NCBI GenBank assembly: GCA_028281705.1 | Contig: JANQJH010000418.1 | Location: 1-37,357 of the forward strand | Origin: Verrucomicrobiales bacterium | Lineage (GTDB): Bacteria; Verrucomicrobiota; Verrucomicrobiia; Verrucomicrobiales; DEV007 | Length of the DNA: 37,357 nt | Direction of reading: 5' to 3' | In this document: positions 17,378 to 26,090 of the stretch, piece by piece | Numbering within the stretch: the stretch's first letter is position 1 | Layout: each line of letters starts with the position of its first letter | Made by a program: the position numbers and the translations under genes | The notes under the pieces: model-generated | Told to the model about the DNA's origin: nothing | Database searches by the model: none | What the model saw: the letters and a program-made list of their open reading frames with translations, nothing else

Positions 17378-18583
17378 TCACTCATACCTCAGCGCTTCAA
17401 TGGGATCAAGGCGAGCTGCCTTCCGTGCGGGAACAAAGCCAAAGACCACTCCCACGCCGGCGGAGAAGAGGAAGGCAATGACAATGATCGAGTAGTCCGG
17501 GACAAAGGGCACTTGAAGCATCCCGGCCAACACCGCTGAAACTCCTAAGGCAAATCCAATGCCTATCAATCCACCAAGGGAAGATAGCACCACTGCCTCG
17601 ACGAGAAACTGGAGCAGCACCTCCCTTTCCAAGGCACCGATGGCAAGGCGTGTGCCGATTTCTCGTGTCCTTTCCGTCACCGAGACCAGAAGGATATTCA
17701 TAATGCCGACACCGCCCACTAACAAACTCACGGCAGCGACCGCACCTAGCAGTCCGGTCAGCAATCTCGTCGTGCCGGTGAGCATGGAGGAGATCTCCTT
17801 CATGTCCAGCACACTGAAGTCGTCATCTTCGTTTCCAGATAGATGGCGCCGGCTACGCAGGAGGCGCCGGATGTCATCCTGAACGCGTTCGGTCGAAGCA
17901 CCTTCGGCAAAGGACACCTGGATGAGATTGAGATCGTCATGCCCCGCGATGCGTCTCTGAAACGTGCGCAGAGGCAGTATGATAAGATCATCCTGATCGG
18001 TTCCCACGGTGCTCTGCCCTTTGGCTTCAAGCAGACCGATCACTTCACAGGAGAGATTTCCTAACCGCACCTTCTCCCCAATCGGATCGAGAGCGCCGAA
18101 GAGTTCCCGTCTGACGGTATCTCCAATCACGCAGACCGAGGCGCCCCGCCGGGCATCACCCGCCGTGAAACTTCGCCCCTTGGTTAGTTCTCGATTGTTG
18201 ACCGAGAAATAGGCCTCGGTACTCCCAGTCACGCTCGTCACCCAGTTCTCATTCCCTACAACCACGGTGAGCGACCGGCCCGCGTTGGGTGCCACACCTA
18301 CGATGTCGGGCACTTCATTGGCGATCGCTTCGGCATCGTCGAGTTTGAAGGCGCTCGCTCCAGAAGTCTGCCCGGGCCCCAAACGCTTTCCAAGACTGAC
18401 AATGAGTAAGTTACTCCCTAGACTCGCAATCTCGTCGGTGACCTGCAACGTGGCTCCAGATCCCAGCGTCACCAAAATGATGACCGAAGCCACACCAATG
18501 ATGATGCCAAGCATGGTCAGAAACGAACGCAGGGCGTTGCGTTTCAACTCGCGTAGGGCCAGCATGAACGAGTTGATGATCAT
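17378..18583 (-). CDS. MacB-type ABC exporter permease
   Basis: The protein has 401 residues with the MacB/FtsX layout: one N-terminal helix ('LTMLGIIIGVASVIILVTL', about 22-40), a large periplasmic domain of about 230 residues, and three C-terminal helices (about 275-300, 325-350, 360-385). It ends 'PARKAARLDPIEALRYE', the conserved tail of this family. Unlike E. coli MacB, the ATPase is a separate gene; the ATPase stop and the permease ATG overlap by four bases (ATGA at 18580-18583). These permeases do not carry substrate through the membrane but drive periplasmic export through MacA and TolC by mechanotransmission. Possible substrates are macrolides, peptides, lipoproteins or polyketides; none can be chosen from sequence. 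Confidence 0.95.
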   Translation of the reverse strand: MIINSFMLALRELKRNALRSFLTMLGIIIGVASVIILVTLGSGATLQVTDEIASLGSNLLIVSLGKRLGPGQTSGASAFKLDDAEAIANEVPDIVGVAPNAGRSLTVVVGNENWVTSVTGSTEAYFSVNNRELTKGRSFTAGDARRGASVCVIGDTVRRELFGALDPIGEKVRLGNLSCEVIGLLEAKGQSTVGTDQDDLIILPLRTFQRRIAGHDDLNLIQVSFAEGASTERVQDDIRRLLRSRRHLSGNEDDDFSVLDMKEISSMLTGTTRLLTGLLGAVAAVSLLVGGVGIMNILLVSVTERTREIGTRLAIGALEREVLLQFLVEAVVLSSLGGLIGIGFALGVSAVLAGMLQVPFVPDYSIIVIAFLFSAGVGVVFGFVPARKAARLDPIEALRYE

Positions 18584-19299
18584 GACGCCGCCTCCACTTG
18601 GTGTCGAATGCGTTTGTCCGATTCAATGAGACCGTCAATAAACGTAACCACACGTTTGGCGTAGCTTGCCATGTCCGGCTCGTGGGTCACCATCAGGATG
18701 GTGATGCCCAGATCATCATTGAAGGACTTTAGCAGTTGCATGATCTCCTGACTACGCTCGGAGTCCAGATTCCCCGTGGGCTCATCAGCCAGCAGGACGA
18801 GCGGTCTCGTCACAATGGCGCGAGCGATGGCCACTCGCTGTTGCTGTCCGCCGGAGAGTTCGGCTGGACTGTGGGTTTCCCATCCCCTGAGGCCCACGAC
18901 CTCCAAGGCTTCTCGAGCGGCCTCACGCCTTTTTCTAGCAGACGCCCCACGATAGACGAGAGGGAGCTCGACATTCTCCAGCGCCGAGGTCCGGTTGAGG
19001 AGGTTGAAACTCTGGAACACGAAGCCCAGATAGTGTCTTCGTAGGAGCGCACGTTGATCTCGGGACAGTTTCCCCACCTCGATGTCACGAAAGGCGTAGC
19101 ACCCCGCCGTCGGCGTATCGAGACAGCCGAGTATGTTCATACACGTACTCTTGCCAGAGCCGCTCGCTCCCATGACGGCGACAAAATCTCCCTGCCCAAT
19201 CTTCAGATCCACCCCACGAAGGGCATGCACTGCAGCCGGACCTTCTCCATAGACCTTGGTCACGTCTCTCAACTGAATCAGCGGGTCTTTAGAATTCAT
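18580..19299 (-). CDS. ABC exporter ATPase (MacB/LolD type)
   Basis: I place the start at the ATG at 19299 ('[20 protein letters not shown]'), four bases after the fusion-protein stop; the frame extends to 19482 inside that gene without homology. The protein has 239 residues, normal for LolD-type ATPases. Walker A is 'GASGSGKST' (44-52), the Q-loop is in '[12 protein letters not shown]', the signature is '[15 protein letters not shown]', Walker B is '[14 protein letters not shown]' and the H-loop is in 'MVTHEPD'. It energises the MacB-like permease encoded immediately downstream. Confidence 0.95.
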   Translation of the reverse strand: MNSKDPLIQLRDVTKVYGEGPAAVHALRGVDLKIGQGDFVAVMGASGSGKSTCMNILGCLDTPTAGCYAFRDIEVGKLSRDQRALLRRHYLGFVFQSFNLLNRTSALENVELPLVYRGASARKRREAAREALEVVGLRGWETHSPAELSGGQQQRVAIARAIVTRPLVLLADEPTGNLDSERSQEIMQLLKSFNDDLGITILMVTHEPDMASYAKRVVTFIDGLIESDKRIRHQVEAAS

Positions 19300-19303
19300 C
19301 TTA

Positions 19304-20584
19304 TCATGTGCTGCTTTTCGCTGTTTCCATCCCCACGATGACGAGATCTCCCTCTCGTAACGTTTCATCAACGATCTCTGAGCGTAGGCCGTCGGATTCG
19401 CCAATGCGAATCGTATGCGGCACCGGCTGGCCTTGCTCCAACAGCCACACCTTCTTTGTGTTCCCGGTAGAATCTTCTTCAATCGGCTTGGAGTCGCCGA
19501 AAGGAGGTTTGGGAAGAATCGCTCCTACCAACCCACGACTTCGCTTTGATTTCTGTGACTGAGTCGGCGAAAAGCGAAAAGCCTTGTTTATTACCAACGG
19601 GAGGTCACGGTGCTCGCTGACCACAATGTCAGCCGTCGCCGTCATGCCGGGCCGCAGAAGCAACGCAGAGTTATCCACCCGCAGGATGGTGGTGTAGGTG
19701 ACGACACCTTCGACTGTAAGCGATCCATAGTGGACTTGGGTGATATTGGCTTGAAAGGTCCGTTCAGGGTAGGCATCCACCGTGAACGTCGCCGTTTGGC
19801 CTTCGCGAACGAGACCGATGTCCGCTTCATCGACATCCACCCGAAGTTCCATTTGCGATAAATCTTCTGCTAGAGTCATGAGCACGGGTGCTTGAAACGT
19901 AGCGGCCACTGTCTGCCCAGGCTCGACGAGCCGAGTGAGGACGACGCCATTAATGGGAGATCGAATGATGGCCTTGGAGAGATCCGTTAGATTCACATTC
20001 AGAGTTGCCTGCGCCTGTTGCACGGAAGCACTCGCACTTGCTTCATCGGCTAGAACTCGCGATCTCAAGGCTTCAGCGGCATCCAGTTCATCTTGAGAGG
20101 GCGCCTTGCCGCCGCTCAGCTGGTAGACGCGTTTCAGTCGGGCGAGCCGGGCCTCTGCTTCTTTCACATTGGCCTGGGATTGCAGAACCATGGCTCTGGC
20201 CGATGCCAGAGCGGCTTCCGATTGGTCCCTGACTGCCTCAAGCCTGGTCGTATCGATCTGCGCTAGAGGCTGCCCAACTTCCACATAATCATTGTCGTCC
20301 ACCTCAACGGATAAAATGGTACCCGAGACCTCGATACCCACATCCACTTGCTTGAGAGGCTCAAGCCTTCCGGTTGCGCCCACGGTCACGACTAGATCGC
20401 CGCGCTCAATCGCTACGGTGACGTAGTTCAACTCTTGAGGCTTCCTTCCCAGCACCATCCGGGCCCCCAGCCCTGCCAGCACGAAGAGTAGAATGAACAT
20501 CCACCACCGGCGGAAACGGCGCTGGCGTGCATGTTTTCCGTCCAATCCGAGGTTGGCAGCGATATCGTGTGATGTTTCTTTCAT
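19304..20584 (-). CDS. MacA-like periplasmic membrane-fusion protein (HlyD/RND adaptor family)
   Basis: The protein has 426 residues. A basic N-terminus is followed by one membrane anchor (about 28-45). The biotinyl-lipoyl half 'VGIEVSGTILSVEVDDNDYVEVGQPLAQID' (about 81-110) precedes an alpha-helical hairpin rich in Ala, Glu and Arg (about 115-200). The second lipoyl half is 'IIRSPINGVVLTRLVEPGQTV', then a beta-barrel domain. It links the inner-membrane ABC permease to the outer-membrane channel. A Ser/Lys/Arg-rich insert near 335-375 ('SQKSKRSRGLVG') breaks the C-terminal membrane-proximal domain and is longer than in E. coli MacA. It starts nine bases after the outer-membrane factor gene. 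Confidence 0.94.
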   Translation of the reverse strand: MKETSHDIAANLGLDGKHARQRRFRRWWMFILLFVLAGLGARMVLGRKPQELNYVTVAIERGDLVVTVGATGRLEPLKQVDVGIEVSGTILSVEVDDNDYVEVGQPLAQIDTTRLEAVRDQSEAALASARAMVLQSQANVKEAEARLARLKRVYQLSGGKAPSQDELDAAEALRSRVLADEASASASVQQAQATLNVNLTDLSKAIIRSPINGVVLTRLVEPGQTVAATFQAPVLMTLAEDLSQMELRVDVDEADIGLVREGQTATFTVDAYPERTFQANITQVHYGSLTVEGVVTYTTILRVDNSALLLRPGMTATADIVVSEHRDLPLVINKAFRFSPTQSQKSKRSRGLVGAILPKPPFGDSKPIEEDSTGNTKKVWLLEQGQPVPHTIRIGESDGLRSEIVDETLREGDLVIVGMETAKSST

Positions 20585-20593
20585 GAGTTTAAA

Positions 20594-22003
20594 TCAAGCC
20601 GGTGGTTTCCAGCCTCCTCCCAAGGCTTTGTAGAGACGGACAAGCGTGGATGAAATGGCAGCTCTGCTAGAAATTCGTTGTTCCTCGGTCTGCAGAAGCG
20701 ATCGCTGCGAGTCCAATACAGTGCCAAAGTCTATGAATCCCCCACTGTACTGGTTTCTGGCAAGTTCATGGGCTCGACCGGCTGCTGCCTCAGCTTCTGA
20801 GAGACTTGATTGACGTTCTTGCTCTTTCGTTAGGGCTACTAGCGCATCCTCCACCTCCTGGAGAGCCGCTAGAATCGTCGCTTCATACTTGGCGATGGCC
20901 TGTTCCTGCCGCGCCGTTTCCACTTGAATCTGCTCCCGAATGCGTCCGCCTGAGAACAAGGTCCAGGCCATTTGAGCCAGCCCTTGCCCGGCCAGGGCAC
21001 TGGAGGTGTAGAGGTCCCCACTCTGCAACGCATCGAGACCGATGCTGCCAACGAGACTGACATTCGGATAGCGAGCCGCTTCAGCCACGCCAATCTGCGC
21101 GGTCTGCGCCGCGAGTTGACGCTCGGCCGCACGAATGTCTGGACGGCGGCGCAAGAGATCCGCCGGAACACCCAGGGCGACTTTATTACTCGCCCGAGGA
21201 ACTGGACGCCCATTCTTCAATATACTTGCCAGTGAATCTGGATGTTCACCCAGCAAGACACTCAGGCGATGCTTGGATTGCGCTAGCGATGCCTCCAACG
21301 CCGGAACTTGCGCTCGCGCCTGTTCCAAACTCAATCGCGCCTGATCCACATCCAACTCCGTCGTCAATTCCGCCTCCCGTCGCCACTTTGCTAGATTATA
21401 AGTCTCCGCGCGTGAAGCAAGGCTCGACCGAATGGTTTCCAACAGAGCCCGTGTGGTTCGATAGTCGATGTAGTTCAACCCAACTTCAGCTGACAAAGAC
21501 ACCAACACATCGCGCAAACTTTCCTCCGAAGCTTCCAGTGTCGCCGTGGCTGCTTCGACCGCCCGCCGTTTCCCGCCGAAGAGGTCCAACTCCCAACTTG
21601 CATCCAAGCCCACCGAGAACACGTTGCCAGTCTTGCTCAACGGGTTGACCTCCTCACTGGCCTTAGACCTGTTGGCGCTCCGACTCGCAGAGATGGTGGG
21701 CATGAGCCCCGCCCTAGCAATCCCACGTTGCGCGCGCGCTTCACGCAAGCGTGCCTCCGCTTGCCGGACATCACGATTGTTCACACGCGCCCGATCGATG
21801 AGTTCGTCTAGGACAGGATCATCGAATTCCTTCCACCAGTCCGTGAGCCTTTCGCCAGAGGAAGGCGCCATTGTGGAGCTCGCGCTCCAATCCGTCGGCA
21901 GCATCGACACGGGTTCTTTGTAGTTGGGCCCCACCAGGCATCCGCCCAGCATCAAGACGAACGGAAGGGCAGCGGCTTGAAGCAGTCGGAGGCGTCTGGT
22001 CAT
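20594..22003 (-). CDS. TolC/NodT-type outer-membrane efflux lipoprotein
   Basis: I use the ATG at 22003 ('MTRRLRLLQAAALPFVLMLGGC'), which gives a lipoprotein signal with lipobox 'LGGC'; the frame extends six codons further. About 469 residues remain, normal for NodT/OprM channels. The mature start 'LVGPNYKEP' and the two OEP repeats are typical: the first from about 60 to 250 and the second from about 255 to 460, each with long Ala/Glu/Arg helices, and 'LGVPADLLRRRPDIRAAERQLAAQTAQIGVAEAARYP' between them. It forms the trimeric outer-membrane duct of the tripartite exporter. It is the first gene of the operon, with candidate LytTR repeats about 60-90 bases upstream. Confidence 0.94.
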   Translation of the reverse strand: MTRRLRLLQAAALPFVLMLGGCLVGPNYKEPVSMLPTDWSASSTMAPSSGERLTDWWKEFDDPVLDELIDRARVNNRDVRQAEARLREARAQRGIARAGLMPTISASRSANRSKASEEVNPLSKTGNVFSVGLDASWELDLFGGKRRAVEAATATLEASEESLRDVLVSLSAEVGLNYIDYRTTRALLETIRSSLASRAETYNLAKWRREAELTTELDVDQARLSLEQARAQVPALEASLAQSKHRLSVLLGEHPDSLASILKNGRPVPRASNKVALGVPADLLRRRPDIRAAERQLAAQTAQIGVAEAARYPNVSLVGSIGLDALQSGDLYTSSALAGQGLAQMAWTLFSGGRIREQIQVETARQEQAIAKYEATILAALQEVEDALVALTKEQERQSSLSEAEAAAGRAHELARNQYSGGFIDFGTVLDSQRSLLQTEEQRISSRAAISSTLVRLYKALGGGWKPPA

Positions 22004-22060
22004 GCACCAAGGTTCCGCCAATGCCAGCCCATCTGCCTGTCGATTGAGATGGAAGGGTCT

Positions 22061-22094
22061 TAATCTGGGATGAAACCTAGATAATCAGGGATGA
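22061..22094 (-). promoter_or_regulatory. Candidate LytTR operator: 13-bp direct repeat with 21-bp period
   Basis: On the plus strand TAATCTGGGATGA (22061-22073) and TAATCAGGGATGA (22082-22094) match at 12 of 13 positions, and their starts are exactly 21 bases apart. LytTR-domain regulators bind two short direct repeats on one DNA face with about 12-13 bases between them, giving this period. The site is 58-91 bases before the first gene of the operon that encodes a LytTR regulator. No other copy was noticed in the window. Confidence 0.6.
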
Positions 22095-22146
22095 GGCATC
22101 CCCATGCTCTACGTTTGGTCCCGTGTCCCCAATCTATGATGAAGAG

Positions 22147-22228
22147 CCAACTTTGGTGTAGACCCAAAAACCGCCCGTTCCCCAAACTTTGGCGTAGACC
22201 CCATAGACCCGTGTAGACCCGAAAAACC
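22147..22228. repeat. Three short imperfect direct repeats next to tRNA-Asp
   Basis: CCAACTTTGGTGTAGACCC (22147-22165), CCAAACTTTGGCGTAGACCC (22182-22201) and a shorter CCCGTGTAGACCCGAAAAACC (to 22228) share the core G(T/C)GTAGACCC. They lie just downstream of the tRNA-Asp gene on the tRNA's transcribed side. No hairpin or gene accounts for them. Confidence 0.5.
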
Positions 22229-22237
22229 AGGAAAAAG

Positions 22238-22314
<77 letters not shown>

Positions 22315-22487
22315 GTAAGTTGGTCGTTCGAGGCGCGCAGACTAGGGGAAGGGCAGAAGCCGTGCAAATGGTTTTTTCACGGAAGTCTTCAATTTGATTT
22401 CTGTGCCGTTTGAGCCAAAATTCCATTGCTTTTCAGGGCGAAGCACGTAGTTCTCCCGCCCCACCCTTCCAATTTGTTTTCACGACC

Positions 22488-22841
22488 ATGAGTGCCATCA
22501 TCCAGAAAATCGAAGACGAACAGCTCAAAGAGGGCATCGCGGACTTCAACGTCGGCGATACCGTGAAGGTGCACACCCGCGTGGTCGAGGGCGGCAAAGA
22601 GCGGATCCAGATCTTTGCCGGCATCGTCATCGGCAAGAAGGGCCAGGGCCTCAACACCTCGTTCACCGTGCGGAAGATCTCCTACGGCGAAGGCGTGGAG
22701 CGGGTTTTCCCCGTGCACACCCCGCGCATCGCCAAGATCGAGGTCACCAATCGGGGCAAGGTGCGCCGCGCCCGCCTGAATTATCTCCGCGGACGTGTGG
22801 GCAAGCAGGCCATGTCTGTGAAGTCCGCCAACCGCAACTAG
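22488..22841 (+). CDS. rplS: Large ribosomal subunit protein bL19
   Basis: The ATG at 22488 opens '[20 protein letters not shown]'. The longer open frame from 22410 adds 26 residues without homology. The protein has 117 residues, as usual for L19, with '[29 protein letters not shown]', '[24 protein letters not shown]' (here 'SFTVRKI...') and a basic C-terminus '[17 protein letters not shown]'. L19 sits at the interface of the 30S and 50S subunits. The usual upstream partners rpsP, rimM and trmD are absent; a tRNA gene and an exporter operon occupy that side. rnhB follows after 40 bases, a common arrangement. Confidence 0.97.
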   Translation: MSAIIQKIEDEQLKEGIADFNVGDTVKVHTRVVEGGKERIQIFAGIVIGKKGQGLNTSFTVRKISYGEGVERVFPVHTPRIAKIEVTNRGKVRRARLNYLRGRVGKQAMSVKSANRN

Positions 22842-22881
22842 GGAAAAGCGCCCTTCGCCGCGCCTCCTCCCGGAGCGAAGT

Positions 22882-23505
22882 TTGGCCTGCACCCTGGAGC
22901 TCGAAGAGGTCGCCTGGAAATCAGGGCACTCCCTCGTCGCCGGGGTCGATGAAGCTGGTCGAGGGCCACTTGCCGGTCCCGTGGTCACCGCCGCGGTCGT
23001 TCTCCCGCAGGATTTCACCCACCCAATCCTGACCGATTCAAAGAAACTTTCGCCCAAGGTTCGCGAAACGCTCTACGAGGAGCTGACTCACACCGAGGAG
23101 ATCCTTTGGCGCTCGGACCGCGCCGAACCGACGGAGATCGACGCCATCAACATCCTCAAGGCGACCCACGCCTCCATGGCCCGCGCCGTTGACGCCCTGC
23201 CGGAACCACCCCACCTCGTCCTCATCGACGGCCTCCCGGTCCCCGACTTCCCCTACCCCCAGCAAGCCGTGGTCAAAGGAGACAGCCTCAGCCTCTCCAT
23301 TGCCGCCGCCAGCATCATCGCCAAGGTGGAACGGGATCGCTACATGGTCGCCATGGCCGATAAATACCCCGAGTACGGGTTCGAGAAACACAAGGGTTAC
23401 CCCACCAAGGTACACGTTGAGCGGTTGAGAAAATACGGTCCCTGCCCCATCCATCGCCGGTCGTTCAAACCGGTCTCTCAGCTGTCCTTCGACTTCTCCA
23501 CCTGA
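22882..23505 (+). CDS. rnhB: Ribonuclease HII
   Basis: The start is a TTG at 22882, preceded by a CGGAG ribosome-binding site eight bases upstream; no ATG lies before the catalytic motif. The protein has 207 residues. 'VAGVDEAGRGPLAGPVV' carries D23 and E24, and D116 ('LIDGLPVPD') and D134 ('VKGDSLS') complete the DEDD active site with the E. coli spacing. 'SIAAASIIAKVERDRYM' and 'GFEKHKGYPTKVHVERLRKYGPCPIHRRSF' are conserved. The enzyme cuts the RNA strand of RNA-DNA hybrids and starts removal of single ribonucleotides from DNA. Convergence of evidence is strong; the coupling with rplS is standard. Confidence 0.96.
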   Translation: MACTLELEEVAWKSGHSLVAGVDEAGRGPLAGPVVTAAVVLPQDFTHPILTDSKKLSPKVRETLYEELTHTEEILWRSDRAEPTEIDAINILKATHASMARAVDALPEPPHLVLIDGLPVPDFPYPQQAVVKGDSLSLSIAAASIIAKVERDRYMVAMADKYPEYGFEKHKGYPTKVHVERLRKYGPCPIHRRSFKPVSQLSFDFST

Positions 23506-23512
23506 ACGAGCG

Positions 23513-24784
23513 ATGACGATGAAACCGAAATCCGTCGTGGTAATCGGCAGCGGTGTCGTGGGCTTGGCCACCGCCTACTTCCTCTCCCGGGCGGGTCTCC
23601 AGGTGACGGTGCTGGAAGAACGATCCGCAGAAGCCCCCAACTGCTCCACGGGCAATGCCGGCATGGTGGTTCCGAGCCATTTCGTCCCCCTCGCCGCCCC
23701 CGGTGTCATCGGACAAGGGCTGCGCTGGATGCTGAAGCCGGAGAGCCCCTTCGCCTTCCGGCCACAGGCCAACCCGGCCCTCTGGCGTTGGGCCTGGCAG
23801 TTCTATCGCGCCTGTTCCCCTGGGCGCGTCGAGGCCGCCAAGCCCCTCATGGCCGCACTCAGTCTCGCCAGCCGCGAGTGGTTCCTCCGTTTGCGCGATG
23901 AGGACGGTTTCTCCTTCGGCCTGGAAGAGCACGGCCTCCTCGCACTCTGCCGCTCACGCAAACTCCTGGCGGAGGAATCGAAGCTCGTCGATCAAGGCAA
24001 GCCGCTCGGCATCCGCGCCGACGCCCTGAACGCCCGGGAAGTGGCCGATCTCGAGCCCGGGATCGAGCTGGACGTCGCTGGGGCCGTCTATTTCCGCCAG
24101 GATTGCCAGCTGAACCCCGCGGTTTTTCGCCAGGAACTCCTCCGCCACCTGGAGAAGCAAGGAGGCCAAATCGTCTGGGACCAGGGTGTCCGCGAAATCG
24201 AACGCGACGGTCATCGAGTCCGGGCCGTTCGCGGCGCCACCGAGGAATGGCAGGCCGATGCCTTCGTCATCGCCGGGGGAGTCTGGAGCCCATCATTGGC
24301 CCATCAGCTCGGCCTTCGCCTCCCCATGCAGCCGGGCAAGGGCTACAGCATGACCTTGACCAAACCACCCGTGCTTCCCAAAATCTGCTCCCTTCTCATG
24401 GAAGCCCGCGTGGCCGTGACTCCGATGGGATCCTCACTTCGTATTGGAGGCACGATGGAAATCGGCGGGCGCGAAGGCGTCGTCAACCACCGCAAACTCC
24501 GGGGAATCACCCAAGCCATGCCGCAATACTACCCCCAGTTCGAGAAAGCCGACTTTGCCGACCAGCCCGTGTGGACGGGGCTCCGTCCCTGCACGCCGGA
24601 CGGCTTGCCCTATCTCGGCTGGTGCCCCGGTCTGACAAACACCTGTGTGGCCACGGGGCACGCCATGCTCGGCCTCAGCTTGGCGCCCATTTCCGGTTGG
24701 ATCATCCGCCAGCTCCTCACCGGCGAGAATCCTGAATTCGATCTACGCTTGCTAGAGCCGGGCCGCTACTCCAGCAAACCATGA
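23513..24784 (+). CDS. FAD-dependent D-amino-acid dehydrogenase-like oxidoreductase (DadA/DAO family)
   Basis: The protein has 423 residues. The N-terminal Rossmann motif 'VVVIGSGVVGLATAYFLSRAG' (about 8-28) binds FAD, followed by the Glu of 'VLEER'. 'NCSTGNAGMVVPSHFVPLAAPG' matches the DadA substrate-side loop. 'AFVIAGGVWSPSLAHQLGLRLPMQPGKGYSM' and the C-terminal 'WTGLRPCTPDGLPYLG...GHAMLGLSLAPISG' complete the DAO fold. D-amino-acid dehydrogenases oxidise D-amino acids to 2-oxo acids and pass electrons to the quinone pool; related family members oxidise glycine or hydroxyproline, so the substrate is uncertain. It starts eight bases after rnhB, either at 23513 or at the second ATG at 23519. 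Confidence 0.88.
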   Translation: MTMKPKSVVVIGSGVVGLATAYFLSRAGLQVTVLEERSAEAPNCSTGNAGMVVPSHFVPLAAPGVIGQGLRWMLKPESPFAFRPQANPALWRWAWQFYRACSPGRVEAAKPLMAALSLASREWFLRLRDEDGFSFGLEEHGLLALCRSRKLLAEESKLVDQGKPLGIRADALNAREVADLEPGIELDVAGAVYFRQDCQLNPAVFRQELLRHLEKQGGQIVWDQGVREIERDGHRVRAVRGATEEWQADAFVIAGGVWSPSLAHQLGLRLPMQPGKGYSMTLTKPPVLPKICSLLMEARVAVTPMGSSLRIGGTMEIGGREGVVNHRKLRGITQAMPQYYPQFEKADFADQPVWTGLRPCTPDGLPYLGWCPGLTNTCVATGHAMLGLSLAPISGWIIRQLLTGENPEFDLRLLEPGRYSSKP

Positions 24785-24868
24785 TTTGTCCCGCTCCCAG
24801 TCCCTCCGCCGACACGGAAATGCTTGCATCCGCCTAGAGCTTCCCTATGGGATAGCGCCCGATCCGTC

Positions 24869-25378
24869 ATGTATCGCATACTAATATTTTCCGTCCTCTT
24901 TCTCTTCTGGGTGGTCCTCTCGGGCCACTTCGACGGGTTCCACCTCGCCTTGGGCGTGGTATGCGCCGGAATCGTCACCTGGCTCTCCTCGGATCTCTTC
25001 TTTCAAGACCGCTCCCGGAATCTCTCACAACGTTGGCGGGAGATCAGCCTCGGTGTGGGTTACTTCGCTTGGCTCTTGAACCAGATCGTCAAGGCCAACA
25101 TCGTCATCCTGAAACTAGCACTCTCTCCCAACGGCGTTGATGATGTGGCGCCGCGCGTGGTCCGATTCAGAACCAAGCTGCGTTCCGATTTCGCCAGATA
25201 CCTCCTGGCACAGTCCATCACCCTCACCCCTGGCACCGTGACGATCAAGATCGCCGGCGACGAGTTCTTCGTTCACGCGATCAACCAGGAGGCGGCCGAC
25301 GGCCTCGACCGAAGCATGGAAGGGTGGATCGCTCACATATTCGAACCCGGGACGGAAACGGATAACCTGCCTTCCTGA
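24869..25378 (+). CDS. mnhE: Mrp/Mnh cation-proton antiporter subunit E
   Basis: The ATG at 24869 gives 'MYRILIFSVLFLFWVVLSGHF'. A TTG-started extension from 24824 is not needed. About 169 residues follow, the usual size for MrpE. The N-terminal 50 residues contain two helices. The soluble part has 'VKANIVILKLALSP' and 'SITLTPGTVTIKIAGDEFFVHAI', the characteristic MrpE block. The subunit is one of the small membrane partners of the multi-subunit Na+(K+)/H+ antiporter. It is the first gene of a ten-gene co-directional cluster. Confidence 0.92.
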   Translation: MYRILIFSVLFLFWVVLSGHFDGFHLALGVVCAGIVTWLSSDLFFQDRSRNLSQRWREISLGVGYFAWLLNQIVKANIVILKLALSPNGVDDVAPRVVRFRTKLRSDFARYLLAQSITLTPGTVTIKIAGDEFFVHAINQEAADGLDRSMEGWIAHIFEPGTETDNLPS

Positions 25379-25383
25379 TCATC

Positions 25384-25731
25384 ATGGAAGCCATCGAGCA
25401 CAAATTCCTTGAACTGACGGGGCTGGCGCTCTTTGGCTTCATGCTCCTCCTCCTCTATCGGCTCATCGCCGGGCCCACAGCCATCGACCGAATCGTCGCG
25501 GTCAACGTCATCGGAACCAAGACGGCCGTTCTCCTCGTCATCATCGGCCTCCTCTTCGAACAAGTCGCCATGTTCGTCGACTTCGCCCTGGCCTACGCCC
25601 TCCTCAACTTCATCGGTTCCCTCGCCGCCGCCCGCTATTTCCACCAGGTGCGTCTACGGGAAAAACGCGCCAGCGCCAACGCCAGCGAAAGTGCCGCCAC
25701 CGCTTCCCATTCTGAACACAGTCAGTTATGA
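25384..25731 (+). CDS. mnhF: Mrp/Mnh antiporter subunit F
   Basis: The protein has 115 residues with three membrane helices (about 10-27, 40-60, 64-85). The family block 'LYRLIAGPTAIDRIVAVNVIGTKTAVLLVIIG' is clear, with the conserved Asp in 'AIDRI' and 'FVDFALAYALLNFIGSLAAARYF' following. The C-terminal tail of about 25 residues is Ala/Ser/Glu-rich and not conserved. Five bases separate it from mnhE, and its stop overlaps mnhG by four bases. Confidence 0.93.
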   Translation: MEAIEHKFLELTGLALFGFMLLLLYRLIAGPTAIDRIVAVNVIGTKTAVLLVIIGLLFEQVAMFVDFALAYALLNFIGSLAAARYFHQVRLREKRASANASESAATASHSEHSQL

Positions 25732-26090
25732 CCACACTCATCCATCTCCTCGGCGCACTCTCGATCATCTGCGGCCTAATCTTCTTCTTCGGATCCGTCG
25801 TCGGCGTGGTGCGCTTCCCCGACTTCTACACCCGCATGCACGCCGCCGGCAAGGGCGATACCCTATCAACCATCTTGATCCTCTTGGGGGCCGCGCTCTT
25901 CATCATCACGGATTTTTCCCGAGCCAGCACGCTCGCCGCCGTCAAGATTCTTGGCATCGCCCTCTTCATCATGCTCACCAGCCCCACGAGCACCCACGCC
26001 CTGATGCAAGCCGGCTACGATGACGGTATCAAACCTTTCGAGAAACCGGACGCGGACAAGACAAAACAAGATGATTCCCCGGCCTCATGA
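25728..26090 (+). CDS. mnhG: Mrp/Mnh antiporter subunit G
   Basis: The protein has 120 residues with three helices. 'FFFGSVVGVVRFPDFYTRMHAAGKGDTLSTILILLGAALF' is the MrpG/PhaG signature; the later 'FIMLTSPTSTHALMQAGYDDGI' is also typical. The start overlaps the mnhF stop (ATGA), and its own stop overlaps the next gene (ATGA at 26087-26090). The C-terminal tail is short, acidic and Lys-rich. Confidence 0.94.
   Translation: MTTLIHLLGALSIICGLIFFFGSVVGVVRFPDFYTRMHAAGKGDTLSTILILLGAALFIITDFSRASTLAAVKILGIALFIMLTSPTSTHALMQAGYDDGIKPFEKPDADKTKQDDSPAS

Noticed and set aside
22147-22228. Possible CRISPR array
   Set aside because: Only three irregular, imperfect short repeats with unequal spacers and no cas genes.
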